IMG/VR virus record: IMGVR_UViG_3300005731_000013
Span: 103,977-167,976 of that record
DNA from: a virus
Length of the DNA stretch: 64,000 bases
Reading direction: 5' to 3' (one strand)
The notes under the pieces were generated by a model. That model was not told the origin of the DNA and ran no database searches. It was given only the letters and a program-made list of their open reading frames with translations. Below, piece by piece: positions 1 through 10,652 of the stretch (position 1 is its first letter; the number at the start of each line of letters is the position of its first letter). The translations under genes and the position numbers were made by a program.

Positions 1-1
1 T

Positions 2-2641
2 GGATCTGGTATAGAACTATACCGTGCTGAAGTAGGCAAGACAAATAATACTAAAATTAAGAATGGTAAATTGTATAGTTATGAAAGTGGTGACATCATT
101 TCAACTTATGAAGTATTTGATCCACTCAAAGGAATCATTCCTGGGATTGCAGATTATGAAATTGATTTCCGTAGTGAATATGATAATGCAAAATATAATA
201 ACTCAACTGATGCAGATGTTGAATTGCGTCTAGATAATGTATGGGGTCCTGCACAAGTTGGAAAAGTTTGGTGGGATCTATCAAATGCAATATATCTTAA
301 TTATGATCAACATACGCCAGAATATCGCCAATTGCATTGGGGCAGTATGTTCCCTACAGCCACAATTGATGTTTATGAATGGACTAAGAGTCCTGTAACA
401 CCTGATGAATATCTGTCAGCAGTTGAAGCAGGAACAATAATTGATGGAATAGAATTGACAGGAACACCATATAGTATGGTCGACCAGTATGGCGAAGAAC
501 AGTTTAATTGGTCAGAAGATATTGAGTTGAATGTGAATACTAATCAATTAGAAACATATTATTATTTCTGGGTCAGCAATAAAACAACAACACCTACAAT
601 GGATAGATTGTATTCTGTCACCCAGATTGCACAAATAATTGAAGATCCAACAGCACATAATGTATCTTGGATGGCTGCAACCAGTGAAAATACATTGTTG
701 GTGACTGATTTGACTCAAAATTCTGGTTATGATGATTTGATTATGCAAGTAAATTTTGATACACACAAATCTGCATATCACCAAGAATTTTTGATGCTGG
801 CTGAAAATGACCCAGACTTATATATTCCAGAATGGCTACATATTAGTTTGCGCGACAGTTTGGCAGGGTTTACCCAAACTGTAGGAAATTACCAATTTAC
901 CAATTGGGAAAATGATGTCGAATATACATTCGAATCAATTGTAAAAAGTGATTTGGGCAAATTCTTCAGATGTCATGCAGAACATATTGCGCAAAATCCA
1001 GATGATGATGCAGATAATGATTATTGGACATTACTTGATTATATAACTGAAAATCCTGATGGTGACTGGGATGGAGGCGACGTAGTTTCGATTGATGAGT
1101 CTAAAAATATTCCTGATCGTTCATTGCATGAATATGCACGATATGGCATTGACACTAGACCGCATCAAACATGGTTTGTTGATATCTCAGAGGCGCGACA
1201 TGTTGCATTGACTAAATTAAATGATCAATTATCTGAAATCAACATTGTTGACAGTAATATTCCTTGGCAAGATGTATTTGAAAATACTATCGTCAAAGGC
1301 GAGATAGAATATAATCTGACAGATTATTGGCAATTCATCGATTGGTCATATGATGGAAATGTATATGAACGTGGAATCGGAGATTATTTTGTTGATACTG
1401 AATCTGAAATGAATTTACTATCACCAAATGATGGTGAAATTGTTCAAGTATGCTTTAGTAATGATATCGACTCAAGAAATCGCAGACAAGTATTCAAATT
1501 TGTAGATGATGAATGGTTGTTGATTTATAAAGAAAAAGCTACGTTAGAATTTAATGATTTACTTTGGAATAATGACATTGCATTGAGTGGATGGGATGTT
1601 GTTCCTTGGGATACAAATGTATGGGATAAAAATGCAAGTGCAGTGATGACTGAATTATTTGATGTATTTTACAATGACATTTGGGTAGGCGATTACCAAT
1701 CATTATATGCTGATTTATGGTTTGTAATGGTCAAACATGTATTCACAGAGCATAGAGAAGTTGATTGGATTTTCAAAACTAGTTATTTCGATGTCACAAC
1801 AGAGGATGATTTAGAAAAACAATATAACAAATATTTCAATCAAAATGTAGATGAATTATTTGATTATATTAATACAGTAAAACCATTCAGAAGTAAAGTA
1901 AAAGATGTAACACTGCGAAAAACGACTGATGATGAATTTGAAATGAGTGGATTAGACGGAGTTGAAATTCGAGTTCAAGTCAATCCTGTTGACTCAACTA
2001 TTGATGAAACTGACACTCGTAGTTTTAGATTGAATGTGTCAAAAACAAATGACAGTTATTCAAGTCAAATTATCAATGCGCATAAAATGTTGCTTGCAAC
2101 AAACTTAGGTCCTGATGATACTCGTATTCCATTTTTAAATTGGGGTGCTGCAACTACCATGCCAGATGGACCTGGTGCTTTTTGGATAAATGGTGAACGA
2201 ATCGAATATACTGCGGTTACCCATATTGGCGGCGGCAACCTAGGTGGTGGGTTCAGCAGCGGCTTCAACAGTGGCTTTAGTGGCATTACATTATTAACAG
2301 GAATAACTCGTGGCACACAAGGAACATTTGCTAGATCACACAAATATGCAGATGTTATCGAGGCGTCTACTGGTTTTGAATTAATTGAGAATACAACGTT
2401 AAGTGATTGGAATTCAGACATTCAACCTGCATGGAATGATCTCGGAGCAGGGATGTTGGATGGCGGAAATACAGATGCAAATGGTATCACTATTCAAGGA
2501 AACGGCTTCGGCACCATAGATTTATATGGCGATATTCTGTATGCACAATGGGTTGTATTAGGTGAGCCAGCAGATGCAATTGATGATTTCCAATCAGAAT
2601 TAGAAGAATTAATTGAAGAGTATTGGGTATTACATTCTTAG
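2..2641 (+). CDS. Large virion structural (tail/baseplate) protein, 3' part
   Basis: The frame is open from the left edge (first full codon at base 2) with no stop before 2641, so this is the C-terminal 879 residues of a longer gene; the TTG at 71 is not needed as a start. The protein is acidic, rich in Trp, Asp and Tyr, with no signal peptide or membrane segment. Near base 1756 it has a DWIFKTSYFDV stretch and near 2290-2340 a Gly-rich loop leading into LTGITRGTQGT. I know both patterns from large baseplate/tail proteins of marine T4-like phages. It lies directly upstream of the fibre genes on the late strand, which fits a baseplate or tail role. The exact T4 equivalent is not clear. Confidence 0.7.
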   Translation, partial: GSGIELYRAEVGKTNNTKIKNGKLYSYESGDIISTYEVFDPLKGIIPGIADYEIDFRSEYDNAKYNNSTDADVELRLDNVWGPAQVGKVWWDLSNAIYLNYDQHTPEYRQLHWGSMFPTATIDVYEWTKSPVTPDEYLSAVEAGTIIDGIELTGTPYSMVDQYGEEQFNWSEDIELNVNTNQLETYYYFWVSNKTTTPTMDRLYSVTQIAQIIEDPTAHNVSWMAATSENTLLVTDLTQNSGYDDLIMQVNFDTHKSAYHQEFLMLAENDPDLYIPEWLHISLRDSLAGFTQTVGNYQFTNWENDVEYTFESIVKSDLGKFFRCHAEHIAQNPDDDADNDYWTLLDYITENPDGDWDGGDVVSIDESKNIPDRSLHEYARYGIDTRPHQTWFVDISEARHVALTKLNDQLSEINIVDSNIPWQDVFENTIVKGEIEYNLTDYWQFIDWSYDGNVYERGIGDYFVDTESEMNLLSPNDGEIVQVCFSNDIDSRNRRQVFKFVDDEWLLIYKEKATLEFNDLLWNNDIALSGWDVVPWDTNVWDKNASAVMTELFDVFYNDIWVGDYQSLYADLWFVMVKHVFTEHREVDWIFKTSYFDVTTEDDLEKQYNKYFNQNVDELFDYINTVKPFRSKVKDVTLRKTTDDEFEMSGLDGVEIRVQVNPVDSTIDETDTRSFRLNVSKTNDSYSSQIINAHKMLLATNLGPDDTRIPFLNWGAATTMPDGPGAFWINGERIEYTAVTHIGGGNLGGGFSSGFNSGFSGITLLTGITRGTQGTFARSHKYADVIEASTGFELIENTTLSDWNSDIQPAWNDLGAGMLDGGNTDANGITIQGNGFGTIDLYGDILYAQWVVLGEPADAIDDFQSELEELIEEYWVLHS

Positions 2642-2652
2642 TGATATAAACT

Positions 2653-2660
2653 GATAAATA
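2653..2660 (+). promoter_or_regulatory. T4-type late promoter, GATAAATA
   Basis: The octamer GATAAATA differs from the T4 late consensus TATAAATA only in the first base. It lies between the stop of the structural gene and the tailspike ATG at 2682. A ribosome site AAGGAA sits just before that ATG. Confidence 0.5.
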
Positions 2661-2681
2661 TTATAAAGTTAAGGAATAGAT

Positions 2682-5600
2682 ATGACTGTAAACACAATAG
2701 TTGAATTGAATGCATTATTAGATAAAGTCGATCAAGACGCACAAGTTTTAGCCGCAATTACTAATGATGATGCAGACAGTACAGATAACGGCCCTGCCCC
2801 AGGTTATGTTACAACTCGCCTAGGAAGTAATGTTAAAAATATCCAAAAGGTAATCGCGGATGTTGAAGCTGATTTGGTCGAAGGACTTCAACCAAGCGTT
2901 AAGAAAGATGGTGCTACGATTGTTGAATCAGCAGCATCTTTCAATTATCAAGGCGGAAATATAACCGTAGAAAACGTCGATGGCGAAGCTACAATAACAG
3001 TGTTAACACGCTATCATGATTTGGAAACAATGCTTCTTAGTGAAGAAGGATCACGTGGTGTAGGAACAATTTGGGAAGCTGGCGCATTCATGTATGAAGA
3101 GGTGTCAGCCAATCCGCACCATACGACTGCCGCTGGCATAATGCTACAAGAGTTGGGACCAAACTTTACTTCTCGTGACAGAATTATTGATGCACTTGAT
3201 CGAGGAGTAACTTGGTCAAATGGCACACTTATTTCAGCTGATGGGTTCCTATATAAAGCTGTCGATTCTGCAGATGATATTCCTGACATGCCAGGATTGG
3301 TTCCTGTAGGAACTGAACTTTCTCCTAGACAATTCGGTGGATATTATAATGGTGTAGATAATGATAGCACCGCAGTAAGATTATGTTATTTTTATGCAAA
3401 TACTCATCAAATACCAGTAACCTTTGCAGGTATTGAAAAATGTGCATTGTGGGCTGATGGTCAAATAATTATCAATGTAGATACACATGGGCACGGTTGT
3501 CAATTGGTTGCAATTAATGGTATTAATACGCCACCTACATTTAGTTCAATTAATGTGATGTTCAAGATTGAAGATGAAAATACACCTGTTGTCTCAGGTG
3601 TAGTGGATACTCCATTAGTAGATGGCAACTTGGTTGCTGATTTAACAGCTGGATCAACTCGCCCGACAGCAGATTTCCTAAGACACACAGGGTATGCATA
3701 TATTCAAGGGTCTGGTGGAACTGGTCCTGAAATTGCCGACAGATATAAAGAAACAACATGGTCATATCGACAATCATTTGCAGTACAACCAAATGGCAGA
3801 ACAATGCAACCATTGAGTTTGGACTTGACTACAGAATCAGAATTCTTTTATGAATATCGATTAATGTCAGCTCGTGGCCGTGTACATGTACAAGGATTTA
3901 CAGCAGAAACTGAATCATTCAATAACCAAACATTGTTTGGTATTTACAGAAATGGTGTTACATTATCTGATATGCAATTTACACAAGTTGACGGTTCTCA
4001 AGATCCTGACTCTACAAATAAAATTATTCATGTAGAACGTGCTGCATATATTCATATTGATCGTATTACAGCACAAGCCCAACCAGATGGTGATAACCAA
4101 GGCGGAACATATCTTATCAATATGTCACAATTTGCTGAAGTATATATTACTGGTGTAAATGCTATTGAAGGATGGGGTTGCATGGGAACAAACCATGGTA
4201 ATGGTCTATATATTTCGGATTCTAATATCAATAGAATGGATGCACACAACGGCGGACATAATTATTATATTACTGACTCAACATTTTATAATCGTGGTGC
4301 TCATTTAGGCTGGGGCGGCGGTGTTTGGAGCGTTACAAACTGTCACCTAATCAATACATCTGCCGTGGTTGGCCGCCCTGATTATGGTAACTATTTCTTT
4401 GGAACAATCAGAGTGACAGATTGTACAATTTCTGATGTGTCATTTACTACAACAATTGTGGCATTGGATTCACCAGGCGCAGGAACAAATGTATTGTCAT
4501 ATCCTGTTGCACATTCGATCGTTATTGAAAACATAACACGAACAGATAATGATGGCAACGGCAATAATCGTGCAATCATACCACTATCATTGACTGTCAA
4601 TACAGATGCAGGCATCTTGGCGCCTATTGCACCAAGTAACATTAAAATTTCTAATATCACATGTTCAGGAAATTGGCGTCTAATATTGCCAATTGATTAT
4701 CAAAATATGTTGTTGCCACCTGATACTGACTTTTGTTCATTAACACTTTCAAATGTCAAACCTACTCGGGTTAATACAACTGGATTAGGTGTGAATATCC
4801 CAGCAAATACTATTGCTGGTGCTGGTGATTATAAAGTTGATTTTCATGCAGAAAATTGTACTAAATTGTCAATAAATGCAGCCGAACATGCAAAAATGGA
4901 TTTTTATCTTAGAAACTGTGATTTGAACAGAGTTTCTGTTGCTGATGGTGCCGTTGTTGAGATTGATGGCGGACTATTAACTGATATGGATCTTCAAGAT
5001 GCAGAAACACATGTTCCAGTAGGTGCGGCACGAATTGGATCAGGCTATACAACTATACGGAATGTTAAAGTGCAAGGTGAAGATGCTTCATCAGGTTGGG
5101 ATCTGTCAAATGTTGAAACTATGATTGGTGTTGATATTCCTGATAATTCAGAAAATGAAGGTAACATGTTGCCTACAGGATGTTTGAAAGCTCATGCATA
5201 TTATGGTTGGCGCCGAGATGATCCAAGTGGTGAAATTACTCCAGATTTTTGGGGCAAAAATACTAATCCAGGTGTAACTGACATGACAGAGGCAATTGAA
5301 GATGCGATTGTATATGCGTCAGATAATAATATTACATTGAAATTTAAATCAATTTATGGATTTACAAATATATCACCTACTGTTTGGGGCGATGGGGTTT
5401 ACTTAGATTTCGATAGTGGTGCTAAATTACAACAGCTATCAACTCGCGATCCTGATACTCCTGCATTGCAACTAAACGGATTACATGTTGCATCAGGTCG
5501 ATCATTGACTGCATCAGCATACAGTGGTGATATGACTGTATCTGTTGATAACGCAGCAAATTTTGAAGAAGGCCGCCTGGTATTTTTGCGTTCCAATCGT

Positions 5601-7382
5601 CTATTAGAAGGAGATCATAGATTTATTCCAGCTAATGCAATTGGTCAATTATGTAAAGTTGCTTCTGTATCTGGAAATGATGTAACCTTCGTTGATCCAT
5701 TGATTTGGGATATGATAATAGGAACTGTGACCAGTGGAACAGCACAAGCGGCAACAAGTGATAATATTACATTAGATGCAGCAACAACAGCTACCACTAA
5801 TGACATTAAAAACTTATTTGTAACCATTTTGAGTGGAACTGGGGCAGGACAATCTAGATATATTGTTGATTATGACGAGACAACTAAAATTGCTGATATT
5901 GGCACAAGTTATGGAGATTTCCCACAAGATCCTTGGGATGTTATACCAGATGCCACTTCAGTTTATGAAATTGTTGAAGATGTAACTGTTGATTGTTATG
6001 CACCATATAAATTTAAAGGTAACATTAAATTAGAAGGATATCCTGAAAATAACGTCAATGTTGCGGGTGTTAACATTAGTTATGCAGATACTCCAATTCT
6101 AGATAATGCACATATTGATGGTTGCAGTAATTATTCATTATATACTAGATTCTCATATTTGCCAGTTGTTCGAAATTGTCAATTTAAACGTGCAAACTAT
6201 GCATATAATAATGGATCAGGCCTAGGATATGGTCATAGTGATTATGGGTCATATAAAGCTTTGGTTGAAAATTGTATTGCTATTGGATGTAGAACAGGTT
6301 TTGACGCAACAAGTGCATCATATGGTATGACACGCAGAAATAATACAACAATTGGCGGTGGCCCAACATATGATGGCGGGTTCTTTTATCCTGATGTATC
6401 ATCTGGTTATGAACCGAACAGTGGGTTCTCATCACATTGTGGTGCAATTGATTTGTATGATACAGGTAATGATTCACATAATGTGTTCCAATCTAAAATC
6501 AGAGGTATCCATACAATTGATAATTGTAGAATTTCAGGATTTTCATATAGAGGATATTTGGTATTCTTTTCACCAAAAGCAATTATTATGAATTCAACAT
6601 ATACTGACAGTTATACTTATACCCCTATTGTCACAGATTCAGTATTTGATCCTGGTGATGATGGTATTATGTTTACAGAATCATATCCATCTACCCCACA
6701 GGAATTTATACATGTTCAACAATCAGATATGCCTGACAACGCATCATTGGTGGTAAGAAACAATGTAGTAAGTGCAGTCCAAGCTGACTTTATTCGTCTT
6801 GGCGATCTTTCAACCACTTCAAATTTATCTTTGGAAGTTACAAATAATCATGTAACTATTGTTAAAGGATCTGGATCAGGCGATCAAAGTTTGATAGATG
6901 CTAACGACGCGTTTTCATTAGGTGCATTGATAGCACACAATAATGTTATCAATTGGGGTGGTGATGCAGCAGGTTCTGTTGCATATGATAATTTGTCGCC
7001 ATTGCCATTTATTAACACTTATTTAGAGCCATCAGATATGGTAATGGTGTTAGGTGAAGGTATGTATGCTGTTAGACTTGCAACCTCAAAACGAGCAAAT
7101 ATTTCGTATGGTAACAATAGACAAGGCTTCTTTTGTACAGCGTATCAAGCTGACGATCTCGCCAGTCATCATTGGTATGGTTTGGTTGATTCTACCGCAG
7201 GTGTAGTTAATGAAATATCAACAACAGGCTCAGTGTTTCATCCTGCTGATACTGCATTGTCAGCTGGATCAACAACATCAGGCATGTTAAATTTATCTAT
7301 TAGATCAAATGGCACATTGCAAGTTTATAATAAAACAGGTGCAACACAAACATTTATTGTCGAATTAGGTAATAGAATATAA
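2682..7382 (+). CDS. Giant tailspike/tail fibre with two beta-helix regions
   Basis: A 1566-residue protein with start ATG after AAGGAA. Residues 1-110 look like a helical virion-attachment segment. A head module (LYK...GLVPVGT...) precedes a region from about 220 to 800 that is rich in Asn, Gly and Thr with alternating beta-strand character, as in right-handed beta-helix (pectate-lyase-like) tailspikes. A second entry module (TPDFWGKNTNPGVTDM) near residue 860 opens another such region to about 1450, and the last 100 residues look like a separate receptor-binding or trimer cap. Related entry modules occur in the next gene. The role is probably host-surface binding or glycan cleavage; the substrate and any catalytic residues cannot be read from sequence. 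Confidence 0.75.
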   Translation: MTVNTIVELNALLDKVDQDAQVLAAITNDDADSTDNGPAPGYVTTRLGSNVKNIQKVIADVEADLVEGLQPSVKKDGATIVESAASFNYQGGNITVENVDGEATITVLTRYHDLETMLLSEEGSRGVGTIWEAGAFMYEEVSANPHHTTAAGIMLQELGPNFTSRDRIIDALDRGVTWSNGTLISADGFLYKAVDSADDIPDMPGLVPVGTELSPRQFGGYYNGVDNDSTAVRLCYFYANTHQIPVTFAGIEKCALWADGQIIINVDTHGHGCQLVAINGINTPPTFSSINVMFKIEDENTPVVSGVVDTPLVDGNLVADLTAGSTRPTADFLRHTGYAYIQGSGGTGPEIADRYKETTWSYRQSFAVQPNGRTMQPLSLDLTTESEFFYEYRLMSARGRVHVQGFTAETESFNNQTLFGIYRNGVTLSDMQFTQVDGSQDPDSTNKIIHVERAAYIHIDRITAQAQPDGDNQGGTYLINMSQFAEVYITGVNAIEGWGCMGTNHGNGLYISDSNINRMDAHNGGHNYYITDSTFYNRGAHLGWGGGVWSVTNCHLINTSAVVGRPDYGNYFFGTIRVTDCTISDVSFTTTIVALDSPGAGTNVLSYPVAHSIVIENITRTDNDGNGNNRAIIPLSLTVNTDAGILAPIAPSNIKISNITCSGNWRLILPIDYQNMLLPPDTDFCSLTLSNVKPTRVNTTGLGVNIPANTIAGAGDYKVDFHAENCTKLSINAAEHAKMDFYLRNCDLNRVSVADGAVVEIDGGLLTDMDLQDAETHVPVGAARIGSGYTTIRNVKVQGEDASSGWDLSNVETMIGVDIPDNSENEGNMLPTGCLKAHAYYGWRRDDPSGEITPDFWGKNTNPGVTDMTEAIEDAIVYASDNNITLKFKSIYGFTNISPTVWGDGVYLDFDSGAKLQQLSTRDPDTPALQLNGLHVASGRSLTASAYSGDMTVSVDNAANFEEGRLVFLRSNRLLEGDHRFIPANAIGQLCKVASVSGNDVTFVDPLIWDMIIGTVTSGTAQAATSDNITLDAATTATTNDIKNLFVTILSGTGAGQSRYIVDYDETTKIADIGTSYGDFPQDPWDVIPDATSVYEIVEDVTVDCYAPYKFKGNIKLEGYPENNVNVAGVNISYADTPILDNAHIDGCSNYSLYTRFSYLPVVRNCQFKRANYAYNNGSGLGYGHSDYGSYKALVENCIAIGCRTGFDATSASYGMTRRNNTTIGGGPTYDGGFFYPDVSSGYEPNSGFSSHCGAIDLYDTGNDSHNVFQSKIRGIHTIDNCRISGFSYRGYLVFFSPKAIIMNSTYTDSYTYTPIVTDSVFDPGDDGIMFTESYPSTPQEFIHVQQSDMPDNASLVVRNNVVSAVQADFIRLGDLSTTSNLSLEVTNNHVTIVKGSGSGDQSLIDANDAFSLGALIAHNNVINWGGDAAGSVAYDNLSPLPFINTYLEPSDMVMVLGEGMYAVRLATSKRANISYGNNRQGFFCTAYQADDLASHHWYGLVDSTAGVVNEISTTGSVFHPADTALSAGSTTSGMLNLSIRSNGTLQVYNKTGATQTFIVELGNRI

Positions 7383-7385
7383 TTT

Positions 7386-7422
7386 AAATAGATATACTAA
7401 CTAAATAATAGTATATCTATTT
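7386..7422 (+). promoter_or_regulatory. Perfect 14-bp hairpin with a late-promoter-like loop
   Basis: Arms at 7386-7399 and 7409-7422 are perfectly complementary (AAATAGATATACTA and its complement) around a 9-base loop. The loop starts with ACTAAATA, a weak match to TATAAATA. There is no U-run, so a simple intrinsic terminator is unlikely. The ribosome site AAAGGAA of the next gene lies just beyond the second arm. It may end or pause the upstream transcript, stabilise mRNA, or be a late promoter inside a dyad. Confidence 0.5.
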
Positions 7423-7439
7423 GATACAAAGGAATAATA

Positions 7440-10400
7440 ATGGCTGAAATCGGCAGAACAAGTTTTAAAAGTAGTACCCAGACCACATATCCAGATAATA
7501 CAACAGGTGAAATTTCTCCAGCAGATATCCGTACACAAATGGATAATATTGCAGATTCAACAGTATTTAAAGGCACAGGCAAATCTAGAGCACCAAGTAA
7601 TGATGATGACTCAGTTGGAACAGGTGGCGAAGGAACATATAATGTAGGTGACATATGGGTAGATACCACATCAAACAATGTATATACATGTCTGGATGAT
7701 ACTGCATTTAATGCTGTTTGGTATGTATATGCAGATCAAACATTTGTTGATAGTAGATATCATATAAATGGATATGCTACTCGTGATGAATTGGTGACGG
7801 CCCGACCATCATTAACATTGGTTGATGGCATGATTATTGCGGCCGCAGGCATTTTATATAAAGTTGTATTGGGTGATACTTCAATTTCAGATTTACATGA
7901 CTTGGTTCCATTTGGAACAGTAACACCGTATCATTGGACTGAAAATGTGGATCCAGGAACAACTGATATGAGTATTGCGTTACAATTAGCAGTTAATTAT
8001 GAGACCGCAGTTGGCATGGGATTCAAATCATATATTGACCTATTAGGTCAAGATATTCTCGTATCTAACCAAACATTTTTTAATAATAGACAAAATTTAA
8101 CTATTGCAAATGGTAAAATTATAGCAAATTCTGTCGATATATGGCCTACGGTGTCTGGACAACCTGCTCCTATATTTGATTGTAGTGGCGATGAAACAAA
8201 ATATATTAACTTTACACAATTATACATTGAATGTTCGTTTGTTGCAAGTGGTATTCGATTTAAAGAATCTTCACAATGTTCAGTATTTGATATCGAAATT
8301 CATGGCATGGGTGATAATGGGTATGGTATTAAAACAGCAACATCTGCAGATAATTTAAAATTGACAAATGTCACAGTGCAACAATATGATGTAGATGAAG
8401 CAGGGTTTGATGATCAAACATATAGAACAGCTTATGGTTTTGAAATTCGAACAGCAAATATAGTTATGAGTGGATGTACAGCTGGTTATTGCTTATATCC
8501 ATTTTATAAAACAAGTGGCGGTTCTTGGCAACTAAATAACTGTCATTTTTTCAATGGTGATTTGACAACAGTAACTGACGCAGATGCAATTTATACTGCA
8601 TATATCAACAGCCCTGATGATGGTTTGATTGTTGGTAACTACTTTGAGGGCGGAACATGTTTTGTAAACGTCAATACCTTGGATAATGGCAGCACTGATA
8701 CATTATTGTTCAGTGGTAACAGGTTCAATAAGGCTGGATCAGATGTAAACTATGCTATCCAATTTGATACATCTGTTGCAAATAATGACGTTCGAGGACT
8801 GATTTTGAATGATGTTCATTTTGGTGGGTATGTAACAGATGTAGCTTGGACCACTTCCGATTCAGGATCATTTTCATCACCTAAATTATATAAATTAGGT
8901 TACGTGGCTGAAAGCGGTAGTGGAGATCCAGAAGGCATTCATCCAACACCAAATAGCAATACTCAATTACGCCCTGTGCAATTTGGCGCATATGATGCGG
9001 GTGATACTACTGAAATCGAAGATTTTATTACCTATTTTGAAGCAGAACGAATAGTAAATGTTTATGTTGCACCAACTGCCAGTGGTGATGAAGATGGAAC
9101 ATCGGCATCTGATCCTACAACTATAGATGCAGGAATGAGATTTATTCAGGCGTCTATGGTAGGAACTCGTAATACTGAGTATAGATTGGTGTTGGCAGCA
9201 GGAACATATACTGATATAACACAACAATTGTTTATATCTGGAACAGAACAAAAATGGTTCTTTAATAATAATTTATTGGTGATTCAAGGACCATACTTGT
9301 CTGGATTGACACCAACAGCAATAATTGATGGAACAACATTAAATGATACATGGCTCAAACAAACGCACCATCTAGGGTTGCCATTTTATATTTACATTAA
9401 AAATGTTAAATTTGTGAATTTTGATTCTGAACGGCCAATGTCATTATGGTATGGCGGAGGTGCAATTATGTTGGAAAATGTGCATTGTGATGGCGCAGCA
9501 GGATTGATTGACGCTAGACATTGTATCGTTAGATGTAATGGTTCAGATGCAGCAAATCCGGCTCTAATTGAAAATCATACTAATACTGCAATTGTTGTTC
9601 AACAAGGTTATTATCGAATTGGTGATAATGCTGATGTAGGAAATGATTATGTAATTGAATTCAATGGTACAGGCACTGCAATTCAAATTAGCAGAAATTC
9701 AATGGGATATGTGAGGTCTTGTGTATTAACAAATGGCGCAAATTTAATCCAATTAGAAAAAAGTTCGCGTGTTAGAACACAAAACAATACTGGAACTGCC
9801 TGGACAAATGCATTTATTACAAAAGATAATGAAAGTGTGTGGGATGATGATTATTCGAACTATCCTGATGTATTTACAGGAGCGGCTGCCGGAACACCTG
9901 TATTAAAAATACATGGTCAAACAATGCCATTTGAATCTACTGTTGGAGACGAAGTTGGACACAAACATTTCAGAGGACCACAAATAACACTTAGACCAGA
10001 TACCTTGGCAGCAATCGATAATTTATCAGAAGGCGTAAATTATGAAATTTCATCAATTACTGATGTTGACTGGGCTGCACTTGGTGGGCCTGCATCCGCA
10101 GTTGTAGGTGATACATTTACCTGTACCGCATCAGGAACAGCACCTGGTTTGGCATATACTTTAGATTTGGATATAAGTGAATATTCAACAGGTGGTTCTG
10201 AATATGCAGGTATTGCTAGATTGCCAATGTGGTTTTGGTTTTCAGATACAGCCATGGTAAGATTCAAATATACGATTGAAATTATAGCTGATGATGACAT
10301 TGGGTTTGAAGTCAAGTGCGGAACACAAAGTTTAGGATCAATTGATCTGCCTGCATTCTATCCATCAAGTGGTTCTTTTGAACGGTGGACAATTGATGGC

Positions 10401-10625
10401 ACAATTTTTGGAACCGTTGAAGGACAATCATCAGGATATTATACATTTGTTGCAAGCCCCAATCATGGATCACCAATAGCACATGGTCATGATACTGATT
10501 CATTTAACAATGCAAGTTTAAGAAGTGCATCTGGTGACACGAATGATTGGGCCAGTATTGTCAAATTTGGAAATGCTGCGGATGAAATTAGAGTCACAAT
10601 GATGACGTCATGGGTTACACCATGA
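7440..10625 (+). CDS. Tail fibre/tailspike with shared N-terminal anchor and beta-helix
   Basis: A 1061-residue protein whose start ATG follows AAAGGAATAATA. Residues 1-100 (GEISPADIRTQMDNIADS ... VGDIWVDTTSNNVYTC) match the N-terminus of the next gene, so both probably plug into the same virion site. Residues 120-190 repeat the LYK...LVPFGT head seen in the preceding tailspike, then an Asn/Gly/Thr-rich right-handed beta-helix-like body runs to about 500. A second body begins near 530 (PVQFGAYDAGDTTEIEDF) and ends in a beta-rich C-terminal domain. The probable role is receptor binding or glycan depolymerisation. No catalytic residues are assigned. Confidence 0.75.
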   Translation: MAEIGRTSFKSSTQTTYPDNTTGEISPADIRTQMDNIADSTVFKGTGKSRAPSNDDDSVGTGGEGTYNVGDIWVDTTSNNVYTCLDDTAFNAVWYVYADQTFVDSRYHINGYATRDELVTARPSLTLVDGMIIAAAGILYKVVLGDTSISDLHDLVPFGTVTPYHWTENVDPGTTDMSIALQLAVNYETAVGMGFKSYIDLLGQDILVSNQTFFNNRQNLTIANGKIIANSVDIWPTVSGQPAPIFDCSGDETKYINFTQLYIECSFVASGIRFKESSQCSVFDIEIHGMGDNGYGIKTATSADNLKLTNVTVQQYDVDEAGFDDQTYRTAYGFEIRTANIVMSGCTAGYCLYPFYKTSGGSWQLNNCHFFNGDLTTVTDADAIYTAYINSPDDGLIVGNYFEGGTCFVNVNTLDNGSTDTLLFSGNRFNKAGSDVNYAIQFDTSVANNDVRGLILNDVHFGGYVTDVAWTTSDSGSFSSPKLYKLGYVAESGSGDPEGIHPTPNSNTQLRPVQFGAYDAGDTTEIEDFITYFEAERIVNVYVAPTASGDEDGTSASDPTTIDAGMRFIQASMVGTRNTEYRLVLAAGTYTDITQQLFISGTEQKWFFNNNLLVIQGPYLSGLTPTAIIDGTTLNDTWLKQTHHLGLPFYIYIKNVKFVNFDSERPMSLWYGGGAIMLENVHCDGAAGLIDARHCIVRCNGSDAANPALIENHTNTAIVVQQGYYRIGDNADVGNDYVIEFNGTGTAIQISRNSMGYVRSCVLTNGANLIQLEKSSRVRTQNNTGTAWTNAFITKDNESVWDDDYSNYPDVFTGAAAGTPVLKIHGQTMPFESTVGDEVGHKHFRGPQITLRPDTLAAIDNLSEGVNYEISSITDVDWAALGGPASAVVGDTFTCTASGTAPGLAYTLDLDISEYSTGGSEYAGIARLPMWFWFSDTAMVRFKYTIEIIADDDIGFEVKCGTQSLGSIDLPAFYPSSGSFERWTIDGTIFGTVEGQSSGYYTFVASPNHGSPIAHGHDTDSFNNASLRSASGDTNDWASIVKFGNAADEIRVTMMTSWVTP

Positions 10626-10652
10626 TATTAAACAATATGGATATAAAATAAA

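Noticed and set aside
71-2641. TTG at 71 as the start of the first gene.
   Set aside because: The frame is open to the left edge with sequence of the same character, so the gene is simply cut by the window.
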